From NCBI GenBank assembly GCA_964443315.1, contig CAYUCP010000013.1, forward strand, positions 1-19,602: DNA of 19,602 bases, written 5' to 3'. Origin of the DNA: JAGOTP01 sp964443315. GTDB taxonomy: Bacteria > Patescibacteriota > Patescibacteriia > 2-12-FULL-60-25. Below, piece by piece: positions 7,067 to 15,182 of this stretch. Positions within the stretch are counted from its first letter, which is position 1; each line of letters opens with the position of its first letter. The notes under the pieces were generated by a model. The model was not told the origin of the DNA. It did no database searches and saw nothing but the letters and a program-made list of their open reading frames with translations. The position numbers and the translations under genes are program-made.

Positions 7067-8139
7067 AGATTTGTCTGTTTGGATTATTCGCGGCAAAGTT
7101 TTATCGCAACGACCTGCTTCGGAAAGGCTTAGAACAAAGCGGTGCCACACTCTATACCTGTACAACTCAACGAACCGGCCCGCTTCGCTACCTAGATCTC
7201 TGGAGAACGTATAAAACAATTCCAGAGCATGACCTCGTTTACGTTCCGTGGCCAGGGTATCGCAGCATCTTCTTGGCGCGGCTTCTTTCTCGTAAACCGA
7301 TTGTCTATGACCTGGTCTATGGCGAACATGAGATGCAAGTTATCTCGCGTCAGAAGAGCTGGAATGTGAGCCTGTACTCTTGGCTCTTGCGTACGCTCGA
7401 CCGATTAGGCGTGCAGAGAGCCACACTCGCTTCTGTGGAAACAGCCTCTCAACGTGAATACATCAGCGCTTTTTCACACATCCCAAAAGAACGCCTGCGC
7501 GTGATCTATAGCGGCTGCCACGAAGAACGGTTCCCCTTTTCTCCTCCCCGCTCCGCCGAAGAGATCAAACAAACACGGCTTCGTGTATTGTTACGCGGAC
7601 AAGCGATGACAGAATCAGGCCTGCGCGTTGTCGCTGAAGCGATGAATCGCCTCAAGGACAAGCCGTATTTCTTCCACATCGTATCCGGCGGAGACCAGAC
7701 GATCTTCGATCGCGAATTTAGACAGACACTTACCGTTCAAGACCCCGCCTACTGCAAAGTCGAGTTTGGACGATTCGAACAGAGTTATCTGCAGCAAGTA
7801 TACGTTGATACCGACGTCACGATCGGCCATTTGGCGAATCATGAACGAACCCTTCGCACGATTCCGTACAAAGCCTTCGAGAGCATGTCGACCGGACGCC
7901 CGTACATCACAGCCGCTTCAAGAGCCGTCGGTGAACTCCTACAGGACGGTGTATCGTGTGTCTTTATTGAACCAGGAAGCGTCGATTCCCTAGTCGCTAA
8001 GCTTGAAGAGCTCCGCCTACATCCAGAAAAACTCTTGCGCATCGGCCAGGCCGCACATGAACAAGCGAAGCGTATTTCCATCGAGGCGAACGGCCGAGCC
8101 TTCCTCGCGCTTTGCCAAGAAGCGATCGACCTGTGTTAA
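7063..8139 (+). CDS. Glycosyltransferase, GT-B fold (GT4-like)
   Basis: A 358-residue protein with a two-lobed GT-B arrangement. The N-terminal lobe opens with MKICLFGLF and has DLVYVPWPG (57-65) and KPIVYDLVYGEHE (78-90), the acceptor side. The linker LRVIYSGCHEERF (145-157) resembles the 'vI.nGvD...F' hinge of GT4 enzymes, and the donor lobe has LRVLLRGQ, FHIVSGG and IPYKAFESMSTGRPYI (267-282). The final EX7E motif is weak: there is E261 and E273 but not the standard spacing. It probably transfers a nucleotide-activated sugar, perhaps fucose given the adjacent gmd-fcl pair, but neither donor nor acceptor can be read from sequence. It overlaps fcl by 4 bp, which suggests translational coupling. 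No membrane segment is evident. Confidence 0.82.
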   Translation: MKICLFGLFAAKFYRNDLLRKGLEQSGATLYTCTTQRTGPLRYLDLWRTYKTIPEHDLVYVPWPGYRSIFLARLLSRKPIVYDLVYGEHEMQVISRQKSWNVSLYSWLLRTLDRLGVQRATLASVETASQREYISAFSHIPKERLRVIYSGCHEERFPFSPPRSAEEIKQTRLRVLLRGQAMTESGLRVVAEAMNRLKDKPYFFHIVSGGDQTIFDREFRQTLTVQDPAYCKVEFGRFEQSYLQQVYVDTDVTIGHLANHERTLRTIPYKAFESMSTGRPYITAASRAVGELLQDGVSCVFIEPGSVDSLVAKLEELRLHPEKLLRIGQAAHEQAKRISIEANGRAFLALCQEAIDLC

Positions 8140-8152
8140 TGTATTCCTATCT

Positions 8153-8818
8153 ATGAATCCTGCTCGCTTGTGGAAAAATCGACGTAACTACACGCTCGTC
8201 GCCAAAAATCAGTTTCTCGAACGGTTTTCCCGGCTCTGGCGGAAAGTGAAAGCGCCCACTCTTCCAAAAAATCCAGGTGGCGCCATTTTCATCAATCTTG
8301 GCTGTGGCAAAATTAGCGGACCAGAGTTTATCAACGTTGATGCGCTCCCTTTACACAACATCCACCATATCCACGACATTCGTGACCTGAGCTTCTTCCC
8401 CGACAATTATGCGGACATGATTTACGCGAGTCATGTCATCGAACACATCGAACGACACGAACTCAAAGCCGTGCTTCAGGAATGGCTTCGCGTCCTCAAA
8501 CCAGGTGGTGTTTTGCGGTTTGGTGTGCCAAATTTTGACGCCTTGATTGATGTCTATTTGAAAAACCAGCGCAGCATCCCTTCGATTGAAAACCAACTCT
8601 TAGGACAACAATCACCGTACGACGACCATCATTCCATCTGGAACGAGGCCTACGCAGAAAAGTTCTTCCGCTCGGTTGGGTTCGCGTCCGTTCGACCTTG
8701 GGACCCCGCCACCGCCGACCACCACCCCTTCAAAGACACGACCGTGCGCTCATTGGCTGCAAATGGCGAAAAAATCTGCATCAGTCTCAATTTGGAAGCA
8801 ATCAAGCCACTCTCTTGA
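8153..8818 (+). CDS. Class I SAM-dependent methyltransferase
   Basis: A 221-residue protein. SAM motif I is INLGCGKISGPEFINVD (47-63). YASHVIEHIERHEL (91-104) and EWLRVLKPGGVLRFGVPNF (110-128) form the conserved core, as in the predicted SAM-dependent methyltransferases often found in glycan clusters. The C-terminal part is histidine- and aspartate-rich (YDDHHSIWNE, ADHHPFKD), a pattern that might help bind substrate or metal; this is a guess. The ATG at 8153 is chosen because it lies 13 bp after the preceding stop and leaves a basic helix before the fold; the frame is open further upstream but would overlap the glycosyltransferase. It is the second gene of the operon with a methyltransferase-like neighbour role in sugar decoration; the substrate is unknown. 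Confidence 0.85.
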   Translation: MNPARLWKNRRNYTLVAKNQFLERFSRLWRKVKAPTLPKNPGGAIFINLGCGKISGPEFINVDALPLHNIHHIHDIRDLSFFPDNYADMIYASHVIEHIERHELKAVLQEWLRVLKPGGVLRFGVPNFDALIDVYLKNQRSIPSIENQLLGQQSPYDDHHSIWNEAYAEKFFRSVGFASVRPWDPATADHHPFKDTTVRSLAANGEKICISLNLEAIKPLS

Positions 8819-8843
8819 AGTTCAGGGGTGAGCCGGCTATCCT
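8815..8843 (+). promoter_or_regulatory. Weak internal promoter candidate before wzm
   Basis: TTGAAG (8815-8820) is followed by a 17-bp spacer and TATCCT (8838-8843), each 4 of 6 to consensus. This 35-bp gap before wzm is the longest within the plus-strand operon, so a secondary promoter for the exporter is possible, but the match is weak and chance is likely. Confidence 0.2.
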
Positions 8844-8853
8844 GGGGTAACTT

Positions 8854-9675
8854 ATGCCCGAGGAGATTGTGATACGCCCCAAAAAAACCTTTGATGTAGA
8901 GGTTTTTCGGGAAGTGTGGCGGTATCGTGAACTGCTCTATTTTTTTTGTTGGCGTGATTTAAAAGTACGCTACAAACAAACGGCTATCGGCGTGCTATGG
9001 GCCCTGCTTCAGCCGCTCGTGACCATGATCATCTTTTCCGTCTTCTTTGGACGGTTGGCTGGCATTCCTTCGGACGGAGCCCCCTACCCGATTTTTGTCT
9101 TTGTCGGTCTCTTAATCTGGCAGTTTTTCTCCACCTCTTTGGCGGATACCAGCAACTCACTTATCGATAACAAAGCGATTTTAACCAAGGTCTACTTCCC
9201 ACGCCTGATTCTCCCCCTGTCTTCCGTCCTCACGAAACTTATTGACTTTGCCATCGCCTCACTCATCTTGGTGGGACTCATGGTGTATTACCGCTACACA
9301 CCGAACCTCCTCGGACTGCTCGCTCTCCCTTTCTTGATCTTGATCGCCGTCATGACCGCGATTGGAGCTGGCTTCCTCTTGTCTTCGATCAACGTGAAAT
9401 ACCGTGACGTGCGCTACGCGTTGCCATTCTTTATTCAGACACTTCTGTTTTTAACGCCGGTGATTTACCCACCTGGCATCGCTGGGCGTTTTTCTTGGAT
9501 CCTCGCTCTCAACCCAATGACGGGCGTCATCAAGACAGCACGATCCGTCATTTTAGGCACAACGCCCGTCAATGAACTTCAATTAGCCTTGTCTGTGGTG
9601 TCTGCCTTTATTTTGCTCGTGGCTGGAATCTACGTCTTCAAAAAGACTGAGGGGTATTTCGCCGATATTGTCTAA
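8854..9675 (+). CDS. wzm: ABC-2 polysaccharide export permease (Wzm type)
   Basis: A 273-residue integral membrane protein of the O-antigen/teichoic-acid exporter family. It starts with an amphipathic stretch (17-45) containing YFFCWRDLKVRYKQTAIGVLWALLQP-type signature residues, and then has about six hydrophobic segments near 45-66, 78-98, 118-145, 152-178, 189-207 and 246-262. The conserved NPMTGVIKTAR loop is at 220-230, and SSINVKYRDVRY (177-188) is characteristic of this permease class. It forms the transmembrane channel that moves lipid-linked glycan across the cytoplasmic membrane, driven by the ATPase encoded 4 bp downstream. Length is typical for Wzm. The ATG is preceded by CTT with only a weak GGGG upstream. 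Confidence 0.92.
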   Translation: MPEEIVIRPKKTFDVEVFREVWRYRELLYFFCWRDLKVRYKQTAIGVLWALLQPLVTMIIFSVFFGRLAGIPSDGAPYPIFVFVGLLIWQFFSTSLADTSNSLIDNKAILTKVYFPRLILPLSSVLTKLIDFAIASLILVGLMVYYRYTPNLLGLLALPFLILIAVMTAIGAGFLLSSINVKYRDVRYALPFFIQTLLFLTPVIYPPGIAGRFSWILALNPMTGVIKTARSVILGTTPVNELQLALSVVSAFILLVAGIYVFKKTEGYFADIV

Positions 9676-9679
9676 ACCT

Positions 9680-10924
9680 ATGGAACCGATCATCTCCGTC
9701 CGCGGGCTTGGCAAACGCTACGATATCACTCAGCGACAAGCGGGCTATCTTACACTTCGTGACAGTCTCACTCAGTTTTTCCGCCAGCCATTTTCTTTCA
9801 TCGGAAAGAAACTGAAGGACGCCTCCAAGAAAAAACGAGAGGACTTTTGGGCGTTGAAAGACGTCAGCTTTGAAGTACAACGCGGAGAAGTGTTAGGAAT
9901 CATCGGTCATAACGGCGCTGGAAAATCTACCCTCCTTAAAATTTTGTCGCAGATTACCCCTCCCACAACGGGCGAGATTCGTCTGCGTGGACGTATCGGG
10001 AGCTTACTCGAAGTCGGGACAGGGTTTCACCCAGAGCTCACGGGCCGTGAAAATATTTTCTTGAACGCAGCCATCCTGGGCATGCGTCGCAAAGAGATCG
10101 AAGAAAAATTCGACAAGATCGTTGAGTTTTCTGAGATCGGAAAGTTTCTAGACACGCCTGTAAAATATTATTCCAGCGGAATGTACGTACGCTTGGCATT
10201 TTCGGTTGCCGCTCACCTTGATCCAGACATCCTGGTCTTAGATGAGGTACTCGCTGTTGGCGACTCCGCGTTCCAGCGTAAATGCTTCCAAAAAATCCAA
10301 GAGATCACACAAACGGATGGACGAACGATTCTCTTTGTCAGCCATAATATGAGCGCGTTGCTGAGCTTGTGTAATCGCGCCATTCTGCTCGAACGTGGTC
10401 AGTTAAAAATGGACGGACCGGTAGAAGCCGTTGTGAACAAATACTTGGAAAACCGCGAGAAAACCAACGTTTTTGAACATCCAGCCGACCCCACAAAAGA
10501 TGTGTATGTTGCCAAAGGCTTTCCTTCGAATGAACAAGGCGAGTTCAAAGATCTCTTCTCGTTTGGAGACGAGATTTCGCTTCAGCTTGAATTCGAAGTC
10601 AATAAACCTCAGAACATCTTCATTGGCGTAGCACTCCTCGACAGTTTTAAGCGTCGCGTACTACTCTCGGAACGAACCATCGAACAAACACAGCTCGTAA
10701 AGGGCCAACGCTTGCAGGTAAAACTCCGTCTTCCAAAAGATCTCGTGGCGCCAGGCGCCTATTCCTTCCAGATCGGTGTTCAGCTCGCGTTCCCCGAGCG
10801 GCGTACGCTTCATTTCATTCAAGAGATGGGACAGATCGAAATTGGCGACACCGGTACACGTTTTGAAAACAAGAAATACGAATTTGGCGTTCTCGCTCCA
10901 GACTGCGAATGGGAAATCAACTAA
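9680..10924 (+). CDS. wzt: ABC polysaccharide export ATPase with C-terminal glycan-binding-like domain (Wzt type)
   Basis: A 414-residue ATPase partner of the preceding permease. Walker A GHNGAGKST (76-84), the Wzt-typical EVGTGFHPELTGREN (111-125), ABC signature YSSGMYVRLAF (164-174), Walker B ILVLDE (184-189) and switch histidine H222 are all intact. After about residue 265 there is an extra ~150-residue beta-rich domain, as in Wzt proteins whose C-terminal domain recognises a finished, capped O-antigen chain. That is the established role in E. coli O8/O9a-type systems; here it is inferred. The ATG at 9680 (after AACCT) lies 4 bp past the permease stop; a TTG at 9668 would overlap that gene. 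The chain modification genes that follow may make the recognised end. Confidence 0.93.
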   Translation: MEPIISVRGLGKRYDITQRQAGYLTLRDSLTQFFRQPFSFIGKKLKDASKKKREDFWALKDVSFEVQRGEVLGIIGHNGAGKSTLLKILSQITPPTTGEIRLRGRIGSLLEVGTGFHPELTGRENIFLNAAILGMRRKEIEEKFDKIVEFSEIGKFLDTPVKYYSSGMYVRLAFSVAAHLDPDILVLDEVLAVGDSAFQRKCFQKIQEITQTDGRTILFVSHNMSALLSLCNRAILLERGQLKMDGPVEAVVNKYLENREKTNVFEHPADPTKDVYVAKGFPSNEQGEFKDLFSFGDEISLQLEFEVNKPQNIFIGVALLDSFKRRVLLSERTIEQTQLVKGQRLQVKLRLPKDLVAPGAYSFQIGVQLAFPERRTLHFIQEMGQIEIGDTGTRFENKKYEFGVLAPDCEWEIN

Positions 10925-10936
10925 GCTAGCCTGCCT

Positions 10937-12895
10937 ATGTGCGCAATCCTTGGCTCATTTTCTCCAGAAGCGTTTCCTGCCTCAGATCATCTGCGCGAGG
11001 CCTTGCTTGTCATGCAGCATCGTGGACCAGACGATGGTGGGCTTGTGACATTCACCGAACGAGGCGTGGCGCACGTTGCACGACGCAGTCAGCTCACAAC
11101 AGACGCGCAGAGCATCCATGGCTTTCTTGGACACAATCGCCTTGCGATTATTGACCTATCTGAAAACGGACATCAACCGATGGCGTATACGGTGCGTGGC
11201 ATGACGTATTGGATCGTCTTCAATGGTGAAATCTATAACTACATCGAGTTGAAACGTGAGCTCGGGAGTCATGGTTTTGAATTTCAAACTGAGTCCGACA
11301 CGGAAGTTCTCCTCGCGTGTTACCTTCAGTGGGGAAAAGACTGTCTCCATCGTTTGAACGGCATGTTTGCGTTTGCCATCTACGAACCGCGGAGCCGGAG
11401 CCTTTTCATGGCGCGAGACCGTGTTGGAAAAAAGCCACTCTACTATACCCTGCAGCCAAACGGAGGCATCTCATTCGCGTCAGAAATCAAAGCACTCCGT
11501 TTCCTTGATCCAGCCAAGACCTACGAGCTCGATCGTGCACAAGCACGTCTTTACCTAGAGTTTGGATGGAATTTTTGTTCACCCGCGCAAAGCTTCTACG
11601 ATGGCATTCAGATCCTTCCAGGTGGATATTTTTTGGAATGGAAAGATGGACGAAGCCAGATCACCGAATGGTGGCAGCCAGTATCCAATCCAACCTTTGA
11701 AGCGCTGAGCAAAAACCAAGCTAAAGAACAGATCTTAGAGCTCTTCCAAGATGCCGTTCGTATGCGCTTGCGGAGCGATGTTCCGGTTGGCGTGTGTTTG
11801 AGCGGTGGACTCGATTCATCGGGAATCATTTGGGGAATCAACCAGCTCTTGAAACAAGACCCCTCAGATCAACCGATTCATGTGTTTACCGCCGTTCGCC
11901 CAACTGGCGAAGACTCGGAACAGATTAACGCCGAACAAACAGTAAAAGCGCTTAAGAATGAACGTATCGTTCAACATATTCTTCCGATCGAGCACATTCC
12001 ATTTGAGACGGTACGAGAGTTTTGTTATTTCCACGATGAACCCATTCGAAATGCTTCCGTCTTGAACCAATACCTCGTGTTTCAATCGGTTCAAAAACAG
12101 AACATTCGGGTACTCTTAAACGGGCAGGGCGCCGATGAGCTCTTTTGGGGGTACGCCCACCATTTCCAGCGCTTTGCGCTTGATGATGTGCAACATGGAC
12201 GGATTAGTCATCTCTTCAGTCTTCTACCGGTCTTACGCGAACGCTCCGGACAATCTACGCTAAAGAGCCTGCTTAACATTGGACGAATCCCCTTTTCAGG
12301 CGGGCAGATTCAAAGAACACACGCAAAAAACACGCCCTGGATGCAGCCGGCGTCGTTTGATGCACAAGCCGTTGGACAACTGTATCGCTATCAGCAGCCA
12401 CTCGAGCTCCACGCCTTCCAGAACGCTGAGCTTCGTCACATGCGTCTGCCCATCTTGCTTCGTGACGAAGATCGCAACAGCATGCGCTTTAGCATCGAGA
12501 CGCGTCTTCCATACTTGGATTATCGTTTGATTGAGCTTGCTATCTCGTTAAGCAACCTGACTCGAACAGAACTTTCGCATGGCTATACCAAGCCACTCCT
12601 ACGCGAAACGTTTGCCTCAACAGAATTACCCAAAGAAGTTGTCTGGCAGAAAATCAAGCGCGGCTTTTACGATCCGGTCTACACACGCATTAAAGACTAC
12701 GAAAAGAATGCGCTCGAAACGATTCGCGCTTCAGACAAGATCAGCGAGTTCATTCGTCCAACCGAGGCGATTGCTCATATCCAAAAAACCAAAGACCACG
12801 ATCTTCTCTGGAGAATCTTCAATCTCAGTCTTCTCCTGGAACAGGACGCCTCCTTTGATTTTCACGCGTCGAGAATCCATACTACTCCTGCTTAG
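10937..12895 (+). CDS. asnB: Asparagine synthase family, glutamine-hydrolysing amidotransferase
   Basis: A 652-residue two-domain enzyme. The N-terminal class II glutaminase domain has the mandatory Cys2 after the initiator Met, HRGPDDGG (28-35), NGEIYN (96-101) and the SDTE motif (120-123). The C-terminal synthetase domain has the ATP-pyrophosphatase loop SGGLDSS (289-295), GQGADELFWGY, and the RDEDRNSM and ETRLPYLD blocks. It hydrolyses glutamine and transfers ammonia to an adenylated carboxylate. Classic AsnB makes asparagine from aspartate, but homologues inside O-antigen clusters (for example WbpS and WbtH) amidate uronic acids. Position between an ABC exporter and sugar-modifying genes favours the latter, although no uronic-acid dehydrogenase is visible. 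It lies 12 bp after wzt and starts at ATG preceded by GCCT. Confidence 0.93.
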   Translation: MCAILGSFSPEAFPASDHLREALLVMQHRGPDDGGLVTFTERGVAHVARRSQLTTDAQSIHGFLGHNRLAIIDLSENGHQPMAYTVRGMTYWIVFNGEIYNYIELKRELGSHGFEFQTESDTEVLLACYLQWGKDCLHRLNGMFAFAIYEPRSRSLFMARDRVGKKPLYYTLQPNGGISFASEIKALRFLDPAKTYELDRAQARLYLEFGWNFCSPAQSFYDGIQILPGGYFLEWKDGRSQITEWWQPVSNPTFEALSKNQAKEQILELFQDAVRMRLRSDVPVGVCLSGGLDSSGIIWGINQLLKQDPSDQPIHVFTAVRPTGEDSEQINAEQTVKALKNERIVQHILPIEHIPFETVREFCYFHDEPIRNASVLNQYLVFQSVQKQNIRVLLNGQGADELFWGYAHHFQRFALDDVQHGRISHLFSLLPVLRERSGQSTLKSLLNIGRIPFSGGQIQRTHAKNTPWMQPASFDAQAVGQLYRYQQPLELHAFQNAELRHMRLPILLRDEDRNSMRFSIETRLPYLDYRLIELAISLSNLTRTELSHGYTKPLLRETFASTELPKEVVWQKIKRGFYDPVYTRIKDYEKNALETIRASDKISEFIRPTEAIAHIQKTKDHDLLWRIFNLSLLLEQDASFDFHASRIHTTPA

Positions 12896-12916
12896 TCCGA
12901 ACTCTTCTCTCACCGT

Positions 12917-13582
12917 ATGAACATCTCTCTTTGGCTCAACCGACTGCAGAACTGGCCGAAATGGAAGCTCTACCAGCAGGTAAAGCCTTGGAGCATGGTG
13001 GGCGAATCGCGCATTTACAAGCTCTACGATATCGTGAGTGACTTAGAAAAACGTAAGGTTCCGGGTGCGTTTGTGGAATGCGGCGTCTGGAAAGGTGGCT
13101 GTGCGGCAGTCATGGCGGCAGCAAGTCAAAAGTATCAACCCGCTCGCCAGATGTGGCTTTTTGACTCGTTTGAGGGACTTCCAAAGCCAAAGCCGGAGGA
13201 TGGAGAGAAGGCGATGAAAGAATATGAGACAAATCCGAGCCCAGCGACCATCGAAGAGGTTCGAGCGCTATTCGACTCGCTTCAGCTCTCTTGGGAGCCT
13301 ATGCACGCCGTAAAGGGCTGGTTTCAAGATACGCTACCTCAGAACGCGTCTCAGATTGGACCAATAGCTCTTCTTCGACTTGACGGGGATTGGTACGAGT
13401 CAACCAAGCAGTGCCTTGAATCACTCTATGACCAGGTCATTCCAGGTGGCTGTGTGATTATCGATGACTATGGCAGCTGGCCAGGCTGTAAACAGGCAGT
13501 CGACGAATTTCTCGCTTCGCGCTCCCTAAAGCCCGCCCTTGAACGGATTGGCACCAGCGGTTCTGTCTTTTTCTACGTATAA
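12917..13582 (+). CDS. TylF/MycF-type O-methyltransferase
   Basis: A 221-residue class I methyltransferase of the TylF family, whose founders O-methylate 6-deoxyhexoses in macrolides. Motifs are AFVECGVWKGG (51-61, SAM loop), DSFEGLP (83-89), LRLDGDWYEST (153-163) and IIDDYGSWPGCKQAVDEF (181-198). D156, D183 and D184 probably correspond to the metal-binding acidic cluster of MycF. The family's known use of deoxysugars is notable because this operon makes GDP-L-fucose, so a methylated fucose is a reasonable product; that is inference. The gene lies 21 bp after the amidotransferase and starts at ATG after CCGT, with no Shine-Dalgarno sequence. Its 3' end overlaps a chance TATAAT. Confidence 0.9.
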   Translation: MNISLWLNRLQNWPKWKLYQQVKPWSMVGESRIYKLYDIVSDLEKRKVPGAFVECGVWKGGCAAVMAAASQKYQPARQMWLFDSFEGLPKPKPEDGEKAMKEYETNPSPATIEEVRALFDSLQLSWEPMHAVKGWFQDTLPQNASQIGPIALLRLDGDWYESTKQCLESLYDQVIPGGCVIIDDYGSWPGCKQAVDEFLASRSLKPALERIGTSGSVFFYV

Positions 13583-13587
13583 TCTGT

Positions 13588-14628
13588 ATGGCCTATTCTG
13601 TCCTTAGCCCTTACCTCGTTCCACCAAACTTACAGAAGACCAAGAAAGTAAACTTAGGAGACGGGTTCATTTTGGCGCGCGTAAAACAACATCTCGGCCC
13701 AGAAGGTTGTCAGGCGGTATTTTCGACACGCGCTCCACTGAGCGCTGACGATATTCGCACCATCAACCAAACAAACGCGCTCATCATCGCTGGTGCAAAT
13801 CAGTTAAATGACTACTACACCATTGTTCCCGGCGGAACGCTTGATCTCTTTAGACAGATCACCGTGCCGATCATTCCATTTGGTGTCGGTGTGCGTGGCG
13901 TTGCAACCGATAAAAGCAAGATGTCCGAAGAAACAAAGGCTATCCTTCGCGAGATGCACACCCGCATCTCACAGAGCTCTTGGCGCTGTTTTCGGACTGT
14001 CGCTTATCTCGAACGCGAGCTCCCAGAACTTACAGGGAAGTTCGTCATGACTGGCTGCCCAGTTATTTACGATGAACCACTTCTTTCTGGAAAACCATTC
14101 ACCACAACTCCCAACAAGATCGCGATCACGATCACAGAACGTGGCGACTGGTGGGAGCGAGAAAAAACAACGGTAGATTTTGTCGTGAAGCGTTTTCCAG
14201 AGGCAAAGCTTTTCTTAGTGCTGCATCAGGACTACTCCGAAGAGTCGCTCGGAGAGAAAATCGGCCGGTTCTTTGGACAAGCTCAGCACACGGCGCCAGC
14301 CTTCTATCGCTACGCCGAATCGCTTGGAATCACGGTGGTAAAGCCGCCCGATGCAGACGCCTGCATGAACTTCTACGAAGACTGCGATCTCCACATCGGG
14401 AGCCGTCTCCATGCGCATGTCTACTGTCTCAGTCGCGCAAAACGCTCGTTTTTAGTACCCGTTGATGAGCGTTCAGCGGGCTTTGCGGATTACCTCAAGT
14501 TCCCGTTACTCGATTACCGAGACATTGAACGTGATCTTGGGTATGATTTCGAGGTCTATCGTTCAAATGCCCGCACCCACTTTGAGACGATGCAGCAATT
14601 TATTGAGAAATTAAAACCCACCCTATGA
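13588..14628 (+). CDS. Polysaccharide pyruvyl transferase family protein
   Basis: A 346-residue GT-B-like protein of the pyruvyl transferase family (CsaB/WcaK type), which adds a ketal-linked pyruvate from phosphoenolpyruvate to sugar residues in exported polysaccharides. The N-terminal NLGDGFIL (22-29) and the C-terminal GSRLHAHVYCLS (271-282) are the hallmark motifs, with IIAGANQLND (66-75), PFGVGVRG (97-104) and MTGCPVIYD (154-162) between. Charged residues around RLHAH belong to the phosphoenolpyruvate site in related enzymes. It starts 5 bp after the TylF-type gene and overlaps the next methyltransferase by ATGA. Some family members have other transfer activities, so the pyruvyl call is by family. 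The ATG follows CTGT. Confidence 0.85.
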   Translation: MAYSVLSPYLVPPNLQKTKKVNLGDGFILARVKQHLGPEGCQAVFSTRAPLSADDIRTINQTNALIIAGANQLNDYYTIVPGGTLDLFRQITVPIIPFGVGVRGVATDKSKMSEETKAILREMHTRISQSSWRCFRTVAYLERELPELTGKFVMTGCPVIYDEPLLSGKPFTTTPNKIAITITERGDWWEREKTTVDFVVKRFPEAKLFLVLHQDYSEESLGEKIGRFFGQAQHTAPAFYRYAESLGITVVKPPDADACMNFYEDCDLHIGSRLHAHVYCLSRAKRSFLVPVDERSAGFADYLKFPLLDYRDIERDLGYDFEVYRSNARTHFETMQQFIEKLKPTL

Positions 14629-15179
14629 GCCCGAAAGTCTTTACCGCCTTTGAAGAAATTTTGAACAAGCAGTACTCCGGCAAACCGCCGGAAGCCGTGG
14701 TCGAGGTTGGCGCCTATCACTGGAGTCTCTTGGGCTTAGATGTTTTCAAATCATCTCGTAAAATCGCGCTCAACTTAAGCTTCGACGAACGCGATAAACA
14801 GGCACTCGCTGGCTACGAAATCGTTACCGGCAACACCAACCAACTCCCATTCGCCGACGCGAGCATCGACTGCATCATGTCCTGCTCCGTTCTCGAGCAT
14901 GATAAATATTTCTGGAAATCGATTGAGGAAATTAAGCGCGTGCTAAAACCGGGGGGCATGTTCGTGGTTGGCGTTCCCGTCTATCTTCGCTTGAAAACCG
15001 ACCGCTTCCACACCACGCTCACCTACCATCTTCACGGCATCAGCTACCACGCCGACTTCTATCGTTTCAGCTTACAAACGATCGAAGAACTCATGCTCGA
15101 CGGCTACGAACAGAAGGACATTCGCCTCGTTCGACGCTACCCAAACCCGTATGCCGTGGCCTTTGGGATCAAGCCGTAG
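14625..15179 (+). CDS. Small class I SAM-dependent methyltransferase
   Basis: A 184-residue minimal methyltransferase. The core blocks are LPFADASIDCIMSCSVLEHDKYFWKSIEEIK-like region (74-104) and RVLKPGGMFVVGVPVYL (105-121). Motif I is incomplete: VVEVGAYHWS (25-34) has a single glycine where GxGxG is expected, so SAM binding may be altered. The C-terminal end carries HGISYHADFYRFSLQTIEEL, typical of Methyltransf_11 members in glycan clusters. It overlaps the upstream gene by 4 bp and precedes the next gene by 3 bp, which implies tight coupling. The start is ATG preceded by ACCCT. The substrate is unknown; a non-catalytic or partner role cannot be excluded given the degenerate motif. Confidence 0.75.
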   Translation: MSPKVFTAFEEILNKQYSGKPPEAVVEVGAYHWSLLGLDVFKSSRKIALNLSFDERDKQALAGYEIVTGNTNQLPFADASIDCIMSCSVLEHDKYFWKSIEEIKRVLKPGGMFVVGVPVYLRLKTDRFHTTLTYHLHGISYHADFYRFSLQTIEELMLDGYEQKDIRLVRRYPNPYAVAFGIKP

Positions 15180-15182
15180 CCT

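Noticed and set aside
8003..8152. Upstream extension of the 8153 methyltransferase frame
   Set aside because: It would overlap the preceding glycosyltransferase by more than 130 bp and the added residues have no methyltransferase feature; ATG 8153 fits the spacing.
13578..13583. Perfect TATAAT just before the pyruvyl transferase-like gene
   Set aside because: It is formed by the last codons and stop of the preceding gene, has no -35 match at 16-18 bp, and ends only 4 nt before the ATG, too close for a normal transcript start.
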